NCBI GenBank assembly: GCA_963759115.1
Contig: CAVWXT010000002.1
Span: forward strand, 186,001-250,000
Reading direction: 5' to 3'
From: CAVWXT01 sp963759115
GTDB taxonomy: Bacteria > Planctomycetota > Planctomycetia > Pirellulales > Thermoguttaceae
Length of the DNA stretch: 64,000 nucleotides
The notes beneath the pieces are model-generated. The model was given only the letters and a program-made list of their open reading frames with translations, was not told the origin of the DNA and did no database searches. This document shows, piece by piece, positions 19,501 to 27,737 of this stretch (its first letter is position 1; each line of letters begins with the position of its first letter). Made by a program: the position numbers and the translations under genes.

Positions 19501-19690
19501 GGCGCAAGAGCGAAAGCTGGCGGATCAAATCGTCGAACGGGTAGAACGGATCATCGAGGCGAAGAGGCAACTACAAAAGGGCGCAGCCAGCGACCGCGCG
19601 GTGGAACGACTGCAGCGCGAGATGGAAGCTGACGAGAAGCGAATCGACGAATTGGTCTGTCGGCTCTACGGTGTCGTTCTTCCCCCGTGA
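16506..19690 (+). CDS. Type IIG restriction-modification enzyme (Eco57I-like), two frameshifts
   Basis: A single-chain restriction endonuclease and adenine methyltransferase of about 1060 aa. The N-terminal nuclease shows the PD-(D/E)xK pattern (PD at residues 83-84, EAK at 98-100), followed by the helical region ESIFQAKTYAWSAQIPFAVL. The methyltransferase has motif I LDPACGSGSFLIAAYQ (~425) and motif IV IGNPPYIRVQ (~604). The C-terminal part (FVGLQTSADGVFIL, HYVLGALNSRLVDWF, YIEQIPIKLPE) is the target-recognition domain, ending in a coiled coil. Extra A bases at ~16815 and ~18590 break the frame; removing both gives 1061 codons. If these are real rather than sequence errors, the nuclease would be cut off from the methylase. 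No separate specificity subunit is seen. The recognition sequence is unknown. Confidence 0.85.
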
Positions 19691-19854
19691 ATCCGGACGT
19701 GGGAGAAACAGCATCAAACGTTCCATGTCCGAACCGCCATAATCCATTACTGCGCCCCGCGAAAAGGTCGTGTGGCGTCGCAGACTCCCCGGCGGTATAC
19801 TGGGGAGCTTGATTTTCCGCTTTGGCCCCGGCCCCCGATCTTTCCACACACACG

Positions 19855-20938
19855 ATGATCCGTCCGAATTCCGCCGAGCCCGAGGTGCCATTGCCGCTGC
19901 TGATTACCGGCGTGGCCGGCGTGCCGGGCTATAACGCCATGGCCTATTTCGCGCGCGAAGTATCCGGGCCAGGTCGTCGGCATCCGGCAGGTCGACAACT
20001 TTCGGCTGGTCGGGCCGGGCATCGTCCCCTGCAATGCCGAAGACCGTGAGGGCCTGGCCCGGCTCTTCGAGGAATATCGGTTCGCCGCGGTGCTCGACTG
20101 TGCCGGCAACTGCGCCCTGAAGCAGTGCGAACTGGCCCCGGAAATTGCCTGGCGGATCAACGTCGAGGGCGTGCGAGAACCTGCTCTCGCAGACCGTGCC
20201 GCGCGGCGTGCGGCTGGTGCACCTTTCGTGCGACCTGGTCTTTTCCGGGCGCCGACGGCCGCGGCGGCTACGTCGAAACCGACGCCACCGACCCGGTCAC
20301 GGTGTATGGCCAGACGATGGCGGCCGGCGAAGAGGCGATCCTGGCGGCCGATCCGACGGCCTGCATCTTGCGGATTTCGCTGCCGATGGGCGTCAGTTTC
20401 AGCGGCCACGCCGGGGCCATCGACTGGATCGCCTCGCGGTTCAAGAAGTCGCGGCCCGCCACGCTTGTACGTCGACGAAATCCGCACGCCCACCTACACC
20501 GATTGCCTCAACCGGCTGTGCGAGCAGATGCTGGCCAACGAGTTGGGCGGCATCTTTCACGCCGGCGCCCGGCGGCGGCTGAGCCTCTACCAGATCGCGC
20601 AGATCATCAATCGCGTGGGCGGCTACGATCCGGAATGCCTGATGGGCATCCCGCGCCATCAGGCCGGGCCGATTCCGCCTCGGGCGGGCAACGTCTGCAT
20701 GGATTGCAGCAAGCTCATCGCCGCACTGGGCTACGATCCGTTCGACCCGTGGCCATACTGCGATTCGTTGGTGCCCACGCATCCCGATTGGCACCACGAG
20801 CGTCCGGCCGGCGAGCCGCGCTCGCCCGAACATCTGCACCGCGTGCTGGCCAGCAACCCCAATGCGGCAAGCGCGCGTTCGCTTTTGCCCCAAATGACGA
20901 ACGGGGCGAATCGGTTCAACGGGTCACGCCCAGACTGA
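19855..20938 (+). CDS. RmlD-like sugar-nucleotide reductase (extended SDR), four frameshifts
   Basis: Starts MIRPNSAEPEV. The NAD(P)-binding strand PLLITGVAGVPGYNAMAYFA is followed in other frames by YPGQVVGIRQVDNFRLVGPG, FAAVLDCAGNCALKQCEL, GVRLVHLSCDLVFSG, GYVETDATDPVTVYGQTM (the Y-x3-K-like catalytic segment reads YGQTM, with Q where relatives usually have K), LRISLPMGVSFSGHAGAIDW and YVDEIRTPTYTDCLNRL. This order matches dTDP-4-dehydrorhamnose reductase relatives. Shifts near 19963, 20173, 20250 and 20467 are each one extra base, and correcting them gives 360 codons. The tail after AALGYDPFDPWP is unlike RmlD. The missing lysine makes the exact reaction uncertain. The 3' end overlaps the BON gene on the other strand by 15 bp. 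Confidence 0.68.
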
Positions 20939-21172
20939 CGTCTTCTGCATGACGTGCAACTGATCGACGACGTTCGCGACGCCCTCGACGTCGCGCACGA
21001 TGCGGAGCACGGCCGACCGCTGGTGCTCGTACTCGACCTTGCCCGAGACGGTCACCGTGCCTCGGGCGGTTTGGACCTCGACGGCGCAGGGCGCCCGGAT
21101 GCCGCGGCTGATCAATTGCTGGGTGACCTTCTGGTTGATGATCCGGTCGGGAATGGGGCTCTTGTGCAACAT
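20924..21172 (-). CDS. Small BON-domain protein
   Basis: An 82-aa protein starting MLHKSPIPDRIINQK. A single BON domain covers nearly the whole chain (VEVQTARGTVTVSGKVEYEH, VLRIVRDVEGVANVVDQL). BON domains bind membranes or ligands, often in the periplasm, but this protein has no signal peptide. The start at 21172 is preceded by a GGGGAGA ribosome-binding site; longer in-frame starts upstream have no such support. It converges with the RmlD-like gene, with a 15-bp overlap of their 3' ends. Confidence 0.75.
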   Translation of the reverse strand: MLHKSPIPDRIINQKVTQQLISRGIRAPCAVEVQTARGTVTVSGKVEYEHQRSAVLRIVRDVEGVANVVDQLHVMQKTSVWA

Positions 21173-21477
21173 GGTCGCTTCTCCCCGAAAGAGAATGGGA
21201 ATGATTCCACGCACACAATCAAGCAGAAGGCGAGGCCGCCGCATCGCTGAGGGTCGGTCAGTGATCGGGGGAGCCTGACCCTCTATGCCGTCATCATAAC
21301 CTAAAATCGTCGCGGGTGGAAGTGGACCCCCGAATGACGGGGATCGACGATCGTGTTGACGGCGAACGCCGGTCGAAGACATCGAGCGGAGGTAGCGCCA
21401 TCGACGTGCGGAGTCAGAGCGATGATGGGGCGGGCCGTTCCGGCGCGACCGCCGGTCGCGGCTTCGTGTGAGTGGTC
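21173..21477. other. Intergenic region without a supported gene
   Basis: About 300 bp containing the 5' side of the BON gene and the 3' flank of the TPR gene. I see no coding frame, terminator or repeat that I can support. Confidence 0.5.
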
Positions 21478-22254
21478 CTACCGCAGCGGCGGCGCGCTGC
21501 GGTCGGCCATGCGCGTGCCCATGTCAACCGTGGGCGCCGAGACCCCGTTGGCAGCGCCGCCGGGAGAGCCGGTCTGCAATGCGGCCACGCGAGAGGCCAC
21601 CAGCGTTTGCCGGTTGTCGTACCAGAGCGACCGCTGGTAGTTGGCCAGCGCTTGCGCGGTGTCGCCGGCGTCCTCGCGGATCTTGCCCAGCGCGGTCAAC
21701 GCCCGGGGGTTGTCGGGCTGAATGGCCAAGGCCTCGATGAGATGTTCCTTGGCGGCCTGGCGGTTGCCGAACTCGTCGTTCAGCCGGGCCAACTCGATCT
21801 TGGCGTCGGCCGAGGTCGGCTGTCGTTGCACCCAGCCCTCCATTAACCGAAAGGCCTCGTCGCGCCGCCCTTGTTCGGCCAGCAAGACGGCCAGCCCGCG
21901 GTAGCACTCGGTGTGATTGGCGTCCCGATCCAGGCAGAGATTGTAGTAGCTCTCGGCCTGATCCAGATCCGCCTGGCGATGCTCGAGCCGGCCCATGCGA
22001 TGGTAGGTGGCCGCGATGTTGTAGTACCCGTCCGCATTGTTGGAGTCGGCGTAGGTGGCCTCTTGAAACTCCCGCAGGGCATCCTGGTATTGGGACTGCT
22101 GATAGAGCCGCACGCCCTCGCAATTTCGCCCTTGGGCGGCGAATCCGCCGCAGCCCGCTAGCCCCACGAGAACTCCGGCCAGCAACAATCCGACCATGCC
22201 AGAGAGCGCACGGCCAAGCCGGCAACCAGCAGCGGATTGAGTGGACCTTGTCAC
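21478..22254 (-). CDS. TPR lipoprotein
   Basis: About 258 aa from a GTG start (VTRSTQSAAGCRLGRALSG) that gives a charged n-region before the hydrophobic stretch MVGLLLAGVLVGLAGC, a clear lipobox. From about residue 45 on there are four to five TPR units: LYQQSQYQDALREFQEA, ADGYYNIAATYHRMGR, AESYYNLCLDRDANHTE, LAVLLAEQGRRDEAFRL and ALTALGKIREDAGDTAQALA. Such proteins are scaffolds at the envelope. The alternative ATG at 22197 would remove the positively charged n-region, so I prefer the GTG, although neither has a strong ribosome-binding site. The partner is unknown. Confidence 0.7.
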   Translation of the reverse strand: MTRSTQSAAGCRLGRALSGMVGLLLAGVLVGLAGCGGFAAQGRNCEGVRLYQQSQYQDALREFQEATYADSNNADGYYNIAATYHRMGRLEHRQADLDQAESYYNLCLDRDANHTECYRGLAVLLAEQGRRDEAFRLMEGWVQRQPTSADAKIELARLNDEFGNRQAAKEHLIEALAIQPDNPRALTALGKIREDAGDTAQALANYQRSLWYDNRQTLVASRVAALQTGSPGGAANGVSAPTVDMGTRMADRSAPPLR

Positions 22255-22442
22255 GGCGTTCGCGTCCCGACTTGCAGAACTGCCTCGCAGCGAGATACCG
22301 GCGGCGCAGCCTGGGGCGTCCGCCGGAATCACAAGCACGCGGGAGGATAGCGATCGCCGCCGCCCGACGCAAGAGCGGTTTTGGCGAGCTTGCACCCACC
22401 GCGGAGGGGCAACCCTTCTGCCGGAATCCGTCGCCAATTCCT

Positions 22443-22901
22443 TCAGACGGCCGTGGGAAGCGCGTCGGCGGCAACAGGCACGTCAAGGGCCGGCAGAGCG
22501 ACGTCCGCCGTCTTTGGACCCTTTTCATAGCCGAGCGACTTGATGACTTCCAGCACTTCGCTGCACGTGGGGAACATCCGCCCGTTGCGACGCTTGTACT
22601 CGTCCATGGCGCTCATGAACTCGATTTCCTCGGGCGTGTAGTCGCGTTCGCACGTGGTGGGATCGATCTGCCGCCGGCGGTTCACTTTTACGCGCCGCTC
22701 GAGCACCCGGCGTTCGACGGCCACCGGAACGTCTTGGACGCGGCGATCCGGTATCGACCGGCGGTCTCCGTTCCCCCGGCGGCTGACGGTGAGTTTCGAT
22801 CCCTCCTCCGCCACAGGGCGAGGTTTTGCCGCGGCCTTTCGCTCTACGGCAATTCGCTTTCCTTTGACGGCATTGCTCGCGGACTTCTTGATGGCAACCA
22901 T
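22443..22901 (-). CDS. Hypothetical protein, basic N-terminus
   Basis: 152 aa, not recognised as a named family. The first half is very basic and low in complexity (MVAIKKSASNAVKGKR, then RRGNGDRRSIPDRR and VERRVLERRVKVNRRRQ). The C-terminal half looks folded: DYTPEEIEFMSAMDEYKRR, then GRMFPTCSEVLEVIKSLGY. The basic arm could bind nucleic acid or another polyanion, which is inference only. It has no signal peptide or membrane segment. An unusual feature is the arginine repeat pattern with a period of about four to five residues. It lies alone between the TPR lipoprotein and the FHA region, on the same strand. Confidence 0.6.
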   Translation of the reverse strand: MVAIKKSASNAVKGKRIAVERKAAAKPRPVAEEGSKLTVSRRGNGDRRSIPDRRVQDVPVAVERRVLERRVKVNRRRQIDPTTCERDYTPEEIEFMSAMDEYKRRNGRMFPTCSEVLEVIKSLGYEKGPKTADVALPALDVPVAADALPTAV

Positions 22902-23189
22902 GAGAGAGACTCCCCTACAATCGAAAATGAGCCAGTTGAGCGTCTGTCAATGTAGGAAGGATACATCATGGTTGACAAAAGGCATCAAAAAACCGGTGAG
23001 GAAACATTGCCCGGTTAGAGAAGACGTGCGGATGCGCCGCAAGAAACGGAATTCGCAGACGTTAGCGTCCGCGCAATAAGTCCGATTAGGCCGATCTTGC
23101 CGGCGGAATGCAGCGGAGCCCGATGGGAGAAAGGCCGGTGGTTTGCCAGCCTGAGACGGGCAGGTTCGTCGGCATTACGAACTGAAACG
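22902..23189. other. Intergenic region without a supported gene
   Basis: I see no coding frame, hairpin terminator or repeat here that I can support. It is more AT-rich around 22920-23050, upstream of the basic hypothetical gene, where that gene's promoter is likely. Confidence 0.45.
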
Positions 23190-23456
23190 CTAGGGCGATG
23201 AGGGGCGGATCGATTCCGTCACGTCGCGGCAGATGTCGCGCAGCTCGCCGATCGAGACGTCTTCCAGCCGTTTTCCGCGTTTGTCGAGATGCTCGTTGAC
23301 TTTGACGGCCGTCTCTTGCATCACGGCGTGGGTTTCCTGGCTGCCACCTGCCAGGAAGAAGTTCTTCCCTTTGGTCAGACGAGTGTGCCCGTCATCGTTG
23401 TCAAACGCCAGTCCCAGCAGGGCGGCCGACTTGCGGACTTCGCTAGCAGCTCTCAC
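23190..23456 (-). CDS. Small hypothetical protein following the FHA gene
   Basis: 88 aa from a GTG start, preceded by a GAGAGAG stretch. Not recognised. It is soluble, with no signal peptide: VRAASEVRKSAALLGLAF, then LTKGKNFFLAGGSQETHAVM and two predicted helices (QETAVKVNEHLDKRGKRL, SIGELRDICRDVTESI). It begins 15 bp after the stop of the FHA gene on the same strand, so the two are almost certainly co-transcribed and may act together. Confidence 0.6.
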   Translation of the reverse strand: MRAASEVRKSAALLGLAFDNDDGHTRLTKGKNFFLAGGSQETHAVMQETAVKVNEHLDKRGKRLEDVSIGELRDICRDVTESIRPSSP

Positions 23457-23471
23457 GGTGCTCTCTCGCGG

Positions 23472-24137
23472 CTATCTCTTCCTGGAGAAGAACTGCTTCA
23501 GCATGTCACTGGCTGCTTCTCCACTACTCTCAGCCATCGGCTTGGCCTTGCGTTGAAATTGACCCACGGGCTTGGGCGGCGTTTTTTCTTTTGCCTTTCC
23601 CCCTTTTTTCGCCGGGGGGCCAGCCACGGTGGTATTCTCGGTCAGGCCCTTGCCCGTCAACGTGTCGTCGTCCGCCTCCGGTTTCTTGATGGGCCACGTG
23701 ACGGTTTCGTTGTCCTCGTTGTCGCCCTTCTCAAGCCAACTGCTGATGTCCAGATCGTCGCCGCTGGCTGCCGCCGAGGCCACCGTGCGGGCAGCGGCCT
23801 CGTGAACGTTGTGGACCTTGGGCTTCGTCACGCCTCCCACGCTGACCGCCAACAGAACGTCGAGTTCCAACATGCCCACCTTGATTCGATCGCCGCTCTT
23901 CAATTCGCGCCGCTTGTCGACCCGCTCGCCGTTGACGTACGTGCCGTTGGTGCTGTTGTAGTCCTCAATCGCCGCTTCCGCTGTCCCCACCACAATCGCG
24001 CAATGTTTCCGGCTGATCGCATTGCTCTGGGGCCGAAGTTGACATTCTTGTCCCCGCCCGATCAAGAACTCGCGTGTTCGGATCGGGATCTCTCTTCCCG
24101 CTAGCTTGCCACCCACGATCACCAGTTTGACTTCCAT
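23472..24137 (-). CDS. FHA-domain protein
   Basis: 221 aa. Residues ~1-95 form a forkhead-associated domain, a phosphothreonine-binding module, with all signature positions: FLIGRGQECQLR, SRKHCAIVV and NSTNGTYVNGERV. The remainder is a long acidic and then lysine/proline-rich linker (WLEKGDNEDNETVTWPIKK, KKGGKAKEKTPPKPVG) ending in a short amphipathic tail, DMLKQFFSRKR. It has no transmembrane segment. The protein should dock onto a Ser/Thr-kinase target, but no kinase is encoded in the window. The start at 24137 begins directly with the first FHA strand (MEVKLVIVGGKLAGRE). Confidence 0.85.
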   Translation of the reverse strand: MEVKLVIVGGKLAGREIPIRTREFLIGRGQECQLRPQSNAISRKHCAIVVGTAEAAIEDYNSTNGTYVNGERVDKRRELKSGDRIKVGMLELDVLLAVSVGGVTKPKVHNVHEAAARTVASAAASGDDLDISSWLEKGDNEDNETVTWPIKKPEADDDTLTGKGLTENTTVAGPPAKKGGKAKEKTPPKPVGQFQRKAKPMAESSGEAASDMLKQFFSRKR

Positions 24138-24311
24138 TGCCCTGTTCCCCTACCGCGAACAAATCCGCCGGTTAAACGAGACAACTTCTTTGCGGCGAAT
24201 GAGCGTACCATTCCAACAAGATCCGAATATGCTGCACCCCCACGAAGCATGGCATGACGCCATTGGCCTACCTTTGCCCACGGTGCATCCTAGCAGTTTT
24301 CGTCCCCCAAG

Positions 24312-25166
24312 TCAAAGGGGGGCAACGGGTCTCAGCCTCTCCGTCCAGGTCGGGCATACATACTTCTGGGTGGTCAGCCACTCAGCCCGGCGGCGTTGCG
24401 GCTCCGAGAGCCGCCCTTCCTCACACGCGATCGACAGCGCTTCCGCCACCTTTTTCCGCCAAACTTCGAGCAATTCACCGACGGCAAGCCGTTTGCCGGT
24501 CAATTCCTCCAGGCCGGCCAATTCGGGCGCCGCGGCCGATCGGGCCAGCAAAACGCTGCCATGCTGGAGCACGGCGCCACGGCACCGTCGCTGCGCACTG
24601 CCGGCGACCTTCGCCCCGCCCACCAAGACATCGCCCGGCGAACGCCGCAAAAAACAGAGAAACGGCTGCCGCTTGCGAATCCCTCCCGCGTCCGCCTGCG
24701 GGCGATTGGGCGGTTCCAACATGCTCGCCTCAATCTCCCACTGGGCCAAGGCCTCGATCAGGGCCGAATGAACGGCCGCGTACAACCGCAGGCGGCCGAG
24801 GGCCAAGGGGTGGCCGGCGGGGACGGCGAGACTGTAGGTCAATTCGTGGTCGTGCAGAATGGCCCCGCCCCCGCTCGCACGACGGACCACCGCCGAGCGG
24901 CTGCTGGCCGCGTGTTGCCACCGATCATCGTAAGATTGAAAGTATCCCAGCGACAGCGTGGGTCCGTCCCAGCGGTAGAACCGCAGCGTACATTGGCCGT
25001 CCGCCGCCGCCGACTCCAAGAGCGCCTCGTCGACGGCCATGTTCCAGGCGCCGGAGGCCGGCGGATCAACGAAATGATGGATGACGAATGATGAATGATG
25101 AGTTGCCACGCCAGGGCGTGTTCTCTCATCACTGATTAACCGCGCGATACACTCATCATTCATCAT
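24312..25166 (-). CDS. Lipoate-protein ligase A family (BPL/LPL fold)
   Basis: 284 aa. The fold starts at about residue 33 with VDPPASGAWNMAVDEALLES. The ligase motifs are present: VVRRASGGGAILHDHELTYS, the active-site lysine region VLVGGAKVAGSAQRRC, and GAVLQHGSVLL. It attaches lipoate or octanoate to carrier proteins. It lies directly downstream of gcvPB, and the stop and start overlap (GAATGATG), so it probably modifies GcvH of the glycine cleavage system. The first ~32 residues (MMNDECIARLISDE, HHSSFVIHHF) are translated from the hairpin repeat at 25086-25168, which also provides the ATG. The original start was probably near residue 33. Confidence 0.8.
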   Translation of the reverse strand: MMNDECIARLISDERTRPGVATHHSSFVIHHFVDPPASGAWNMAVDEALLESAAADGQCTLRFYRWDGPTLSLGYFQSYDDRWQHAASSRSAVVRRASGGGAILHDHELTYSLAVPAGHPLALGRLRLYAAVHSALIEALAQWEIEASMLEPPNRPQADAGGIRKRQPFLCFLRRSPGDVLVGGAKVAGSAQRRCRGAVLQHGSVLLARSAAAPELAGLEELTGKRLAVGELLEVWRKKVAEALSIACEEGRLSEPQRRRAEWLTTQKYVCPTWTERLRPVAPL

Positions 25167-25168
25167 TC
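25086..25168. repeat. Perfect 18-bp inverted repeat at the gcvPB-lipoate ligase junction
   Basis: GAATGATGAATGATGAGT (25086-25103) and its exact complement (25151-25168) are separated by 47 bp. On the minus strand the right-hand copy holds the gcvPB stop and the ligase start codons. Confidence 0.85.
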
Positions 25169-26633
25169 ACCATTCACCGTTGGTTTCCATCTCAGCACCG
25201 GCTTGCGGGCGGCCGCCACTTCGTCGGGGTGGCAGATCGGCGTGCCGTGCGGCGCTTCGTGCAACAGTTCGGGCGATTCCGCGATGATCCGCGCCAAGCG
25301 CCTCGGCAAACGCGTCCAGCGTGGCCTTGCTCTCGGTTTCCGTCGGCTCGATCATCAGGGCCTCGCGGACGATCAGCGGGAAGTAGACCGTGGGGGCGTG
25401 GAAGCCGTAATCCAACAGCCGCTTGGCAATGTCCATGGCCGAGATGTCGCGTTCCGACTTTGAGCTTCGCGGCCGAGGCCACGAACTCGTGCATGCAGCG
25501 GTCGCCGTGGGGCACGGGCAGGACGCCCTTCACCCGCGCCAACAGATAGTTGGCATTGAGCACCGCGTCTTCGGCGATTTGCCGCAGGCCGTCCGGCCCG
25601 TGCGAGCGGAGGTAGCAGTACATCCGCACCAGCACGCCGACGCTGCCGAAGAAGCTCCGCACGCGGCCGATCGACTTGGGCCGGTTGTAGTCGAGGTGGT
25701 AGCCGCGGCCGTCCTTGACGACGATCGGCACGGGCAGAAACGGGGCCAGTCGTTCGGCCACGGCGATGGGGCCCGCCCCCGGCCCGCCGCCGCCGTGCGG
25801 GCCGCTGAAGGTCTTGTGCGGGTTGAAGTGCATCAGGTCCGCCCCGAAATCGCCGGGCCGGGTGATGCCCAGAATGGCGTTCATGTTGGCCCCGTCGAGA
25901 TACACCAGCCCGCCGGCGTCGTGGATCATCCGCGCGATCTGCTGGATCCGCGGCTCGAACAGCCCCAGCGTGTTCGGGTTGGTAATCATGAACACGGCCA
26001 CCTGATCGTTGAGCTTGGCGGCCAGGTCGTCGATATCGACGAACCCGTCGAGCCGTGCTCTTCACGGTGACGACACGAGAAGCCGGCCATGGCGGCGCTG
26101 GCGGGGTTCGTGCCGTGGGCCGCGTCGGGGATCAGCACGACCGAGCGTTGGTGGCCCAGGTCGCGGAAATAGGCCGCGGCCACCAGCAAGGCCGTCATCT
26201 CGCCGTGCGCGCCGGCCGCCGGCTGCAGCGAGACGGCCGGCAGTCCGGCGATTTCGGCCAGGTTGTGCTGTGCCAGGTGCAAGAGGGCCAGCATCCCTTG
26301 CAGCGTCGCTTGCGGCTGGTAGGGGTGCAGATCGGCCATGCCCGGCAGGGCGACCAGCCGCTCGTTCCGCTTGGGGTTGTACTTCATCGTACAAGAGCCC
26401 AGCGGATAGAAGTGCGTATCGACCGACATGTTTCTCGTCGATAGATTAACGAAGTGCCGCACCACGTCCGGCTCGGAGAGTTCCGGCAGCGGCAGCGGCG
26501 TATCGCTCATCGCGCCTCTCGGCAGCAGATCAGCCAGCGGCTTTTGCGGCACGTCGCATTTCGGCATCCGCACCGCGCGGCAGCCGGGTTTGGAGAGTTC
26601 GAAGAGGAGTTGGGTGGATTGAGTGTTATGCAT
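25163..26633 (-). CDS. gcvPB: Glycine dehydrogenase (decarboxylating) subunit 2, four frameshifts
   Basis: The PLP-binding half of the split P-protein of the glycine cleavage system, which decarboxylates glycine and passes aminomethyl to lipoyl-GcvH. Seen: PLGSCTMKYNPKRNERL, LLVAAAYFRDLGHQRSVVLI, IPDAAHGTNPASAAMAGF, GGLVYLDGANMNAILGI and the PLP lysine segment FNPHKTFSGPHGGGGPGAGP. The C-terminal part reads LLDYGFHAPTVYFPLIVREA and RIIAESPELLHEAPHGTPIC. Frameshifts near 26070, 26050, 25455 and 25308 are all single extra bases, and correcting them gives 489 codons, the normal length. gcvPA, gcvH and gcvT are not in the window. It overlaps the lipoate ligase start. Confidence 0.88.
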
Positions 26634-26640
26634 GGTACTG

Positions 26641-27615
26641 TCAGTTTGGCCCTACCCCTTGTTTGATCTTGAATGCCTTCTTGATATATGCATCGACGTT
26701 GTCCACTATTTTGTCGTACTCGGACTTATGAACCCTTCTCGAATTGAAGTCGATCTTAACATCTTGCAGGAACTTCTCAAAATCGGGGTTCTGCTCACAG
26801 AGTTTGTTGATCGTCTCCCAGTCCAAAGATTCTTTGACCCTCGGCTGGAACAGAACAGTCGAGCTGCCAATATCGCCTGGGTCGAGGTGAACGATCCCGA
26901 TTCCAAAGGACCGCGACAATCGCTCCAATTCGGACAGAAGCTCATCATCCTGCAGAATCTCTGCCGCAACGAGATAGCCTTCGTGGGCCCATGACGAGTT
27001 GGATACCGCCTGGAAAAATGCCTCTCTGTAGTTTCCCTTTGTCAACGATCTCTTCAGTTCAAACGAGAACAGCCGCATCGAGTTGTTGTCAGACATTCGG
27101 TTGAGCTCAAGAACATCTGCAGCCCAATCGTCCAGCGGCAGATAGAAGCCCACCATGTCCGGATGAATCCACTCGTTGTATCCGGCCTTCTTCGACTTCT
27201 CGTGATAGACCGTCTTTGTGAAAATGGATCGTCCGTGGTTAAAAGACGGGTTTGAGTACGCGAAATAGGCGAGGAGCGGGTGGAGGTCCCGTTCATCGTA
27301 TGGGGCTTTCCGCTCGGGCTTCGCTATCTCTTCTTTCTCAATCTTGGCAACCACATTGGAGGTAATCTCGGATTGACGTTCTTTGAGGAAGAACCTGGTG
27401 GGACGCTTACCGACGCCGATGAATTTGGATGCCTCGTTGTCGCGAACATCGACGTACAACCTGGCACCAAGAGTTTGCCAAGGGGTCTTGCCCGCGGTCT
27501 CAACCTTGGTTGCCAAACCTTTTTCACTCGCGACCTGCCACACCTCTTGGTATGTGAGGGGCTTGGGCGAATGCTCGAGTACATCGTAGGCAAGGTCGAT
27601 GAACGAGTAGCTCAT
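26641..27615 (-). CDS. HARE-HTH restriction endonuclease (COG2958-like)
   Basis: 324 aa from MSYSFIDLAY, preceded by a GGGGAAA ribosome-binding site. Residues 1-75 match the HARE-HTH winged helix (YDVLEHSPKPLTYQEVWQVA, LGARLYVDVRDNEASKFIGV, RPTRFFLKE), a DNA-binding domain often fused to restriction enzymes. The C-terminal domain contains RLFSFELKRSLTKGNYREAF, an E-x-K motif of PD-(D/E)xK type, followed by AAEILQDDELLSELERL. It pairs with the upstream methyltransferase to form a type II R-M system; specificity is unknown. AT content and codon choice (AAA, GAT and TTG are frequent) differ from neighbours, which suggests horizontal acquisition. Confidence 0.78.
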   Translation of the reverse strand: MSYSFIDLAYDVLEHSPKPLTYQEVWQVASEKGLATKVETAGKTPWQTLGARLYVDVRDNEASKFIGVGKRPTRFFLKERQSEITSNVVAKIEKEEIAKPERKAPYDERDLHPLLAYFAYSNPSFNHGRSIFTKTVYHEKSKKAGYNEWIHPDMVGFYLPLDDWAADVLELNRMSDNNSMRLFSFELKRSLTKGNYREAFFQAVSNSSWAHEGYLVAAEILQDDELLSELERLSRSFGIGIVHLDPGDIGSSTVLFQPRVKESLDWETINKLCEQNPDFEKFLQDVKIDFNSRRVHKSEYDKIVDNVDAYIKKAFKIKQGVGPN

Positions 27616-27737
27616 CTCAATTTCCCCCTTATCTGGATTCGGCTTGAGTTGCATCCCGTGCCCGTAACCACCGCCCATCCACGGCCGGGTGGCACACCAC
27701 CTCAGCCCCTTTCGTCAGTGCCACATAGCGGCTCTCC

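Noticed and set aside
19855..20938. Pseudogene interpretation of the RmlD-like reductase
   Set aside because: Four shifts are all single extra bases and their removal gives 360 codons with no internal stop, matching the pattern of errors elsewhere in the window.
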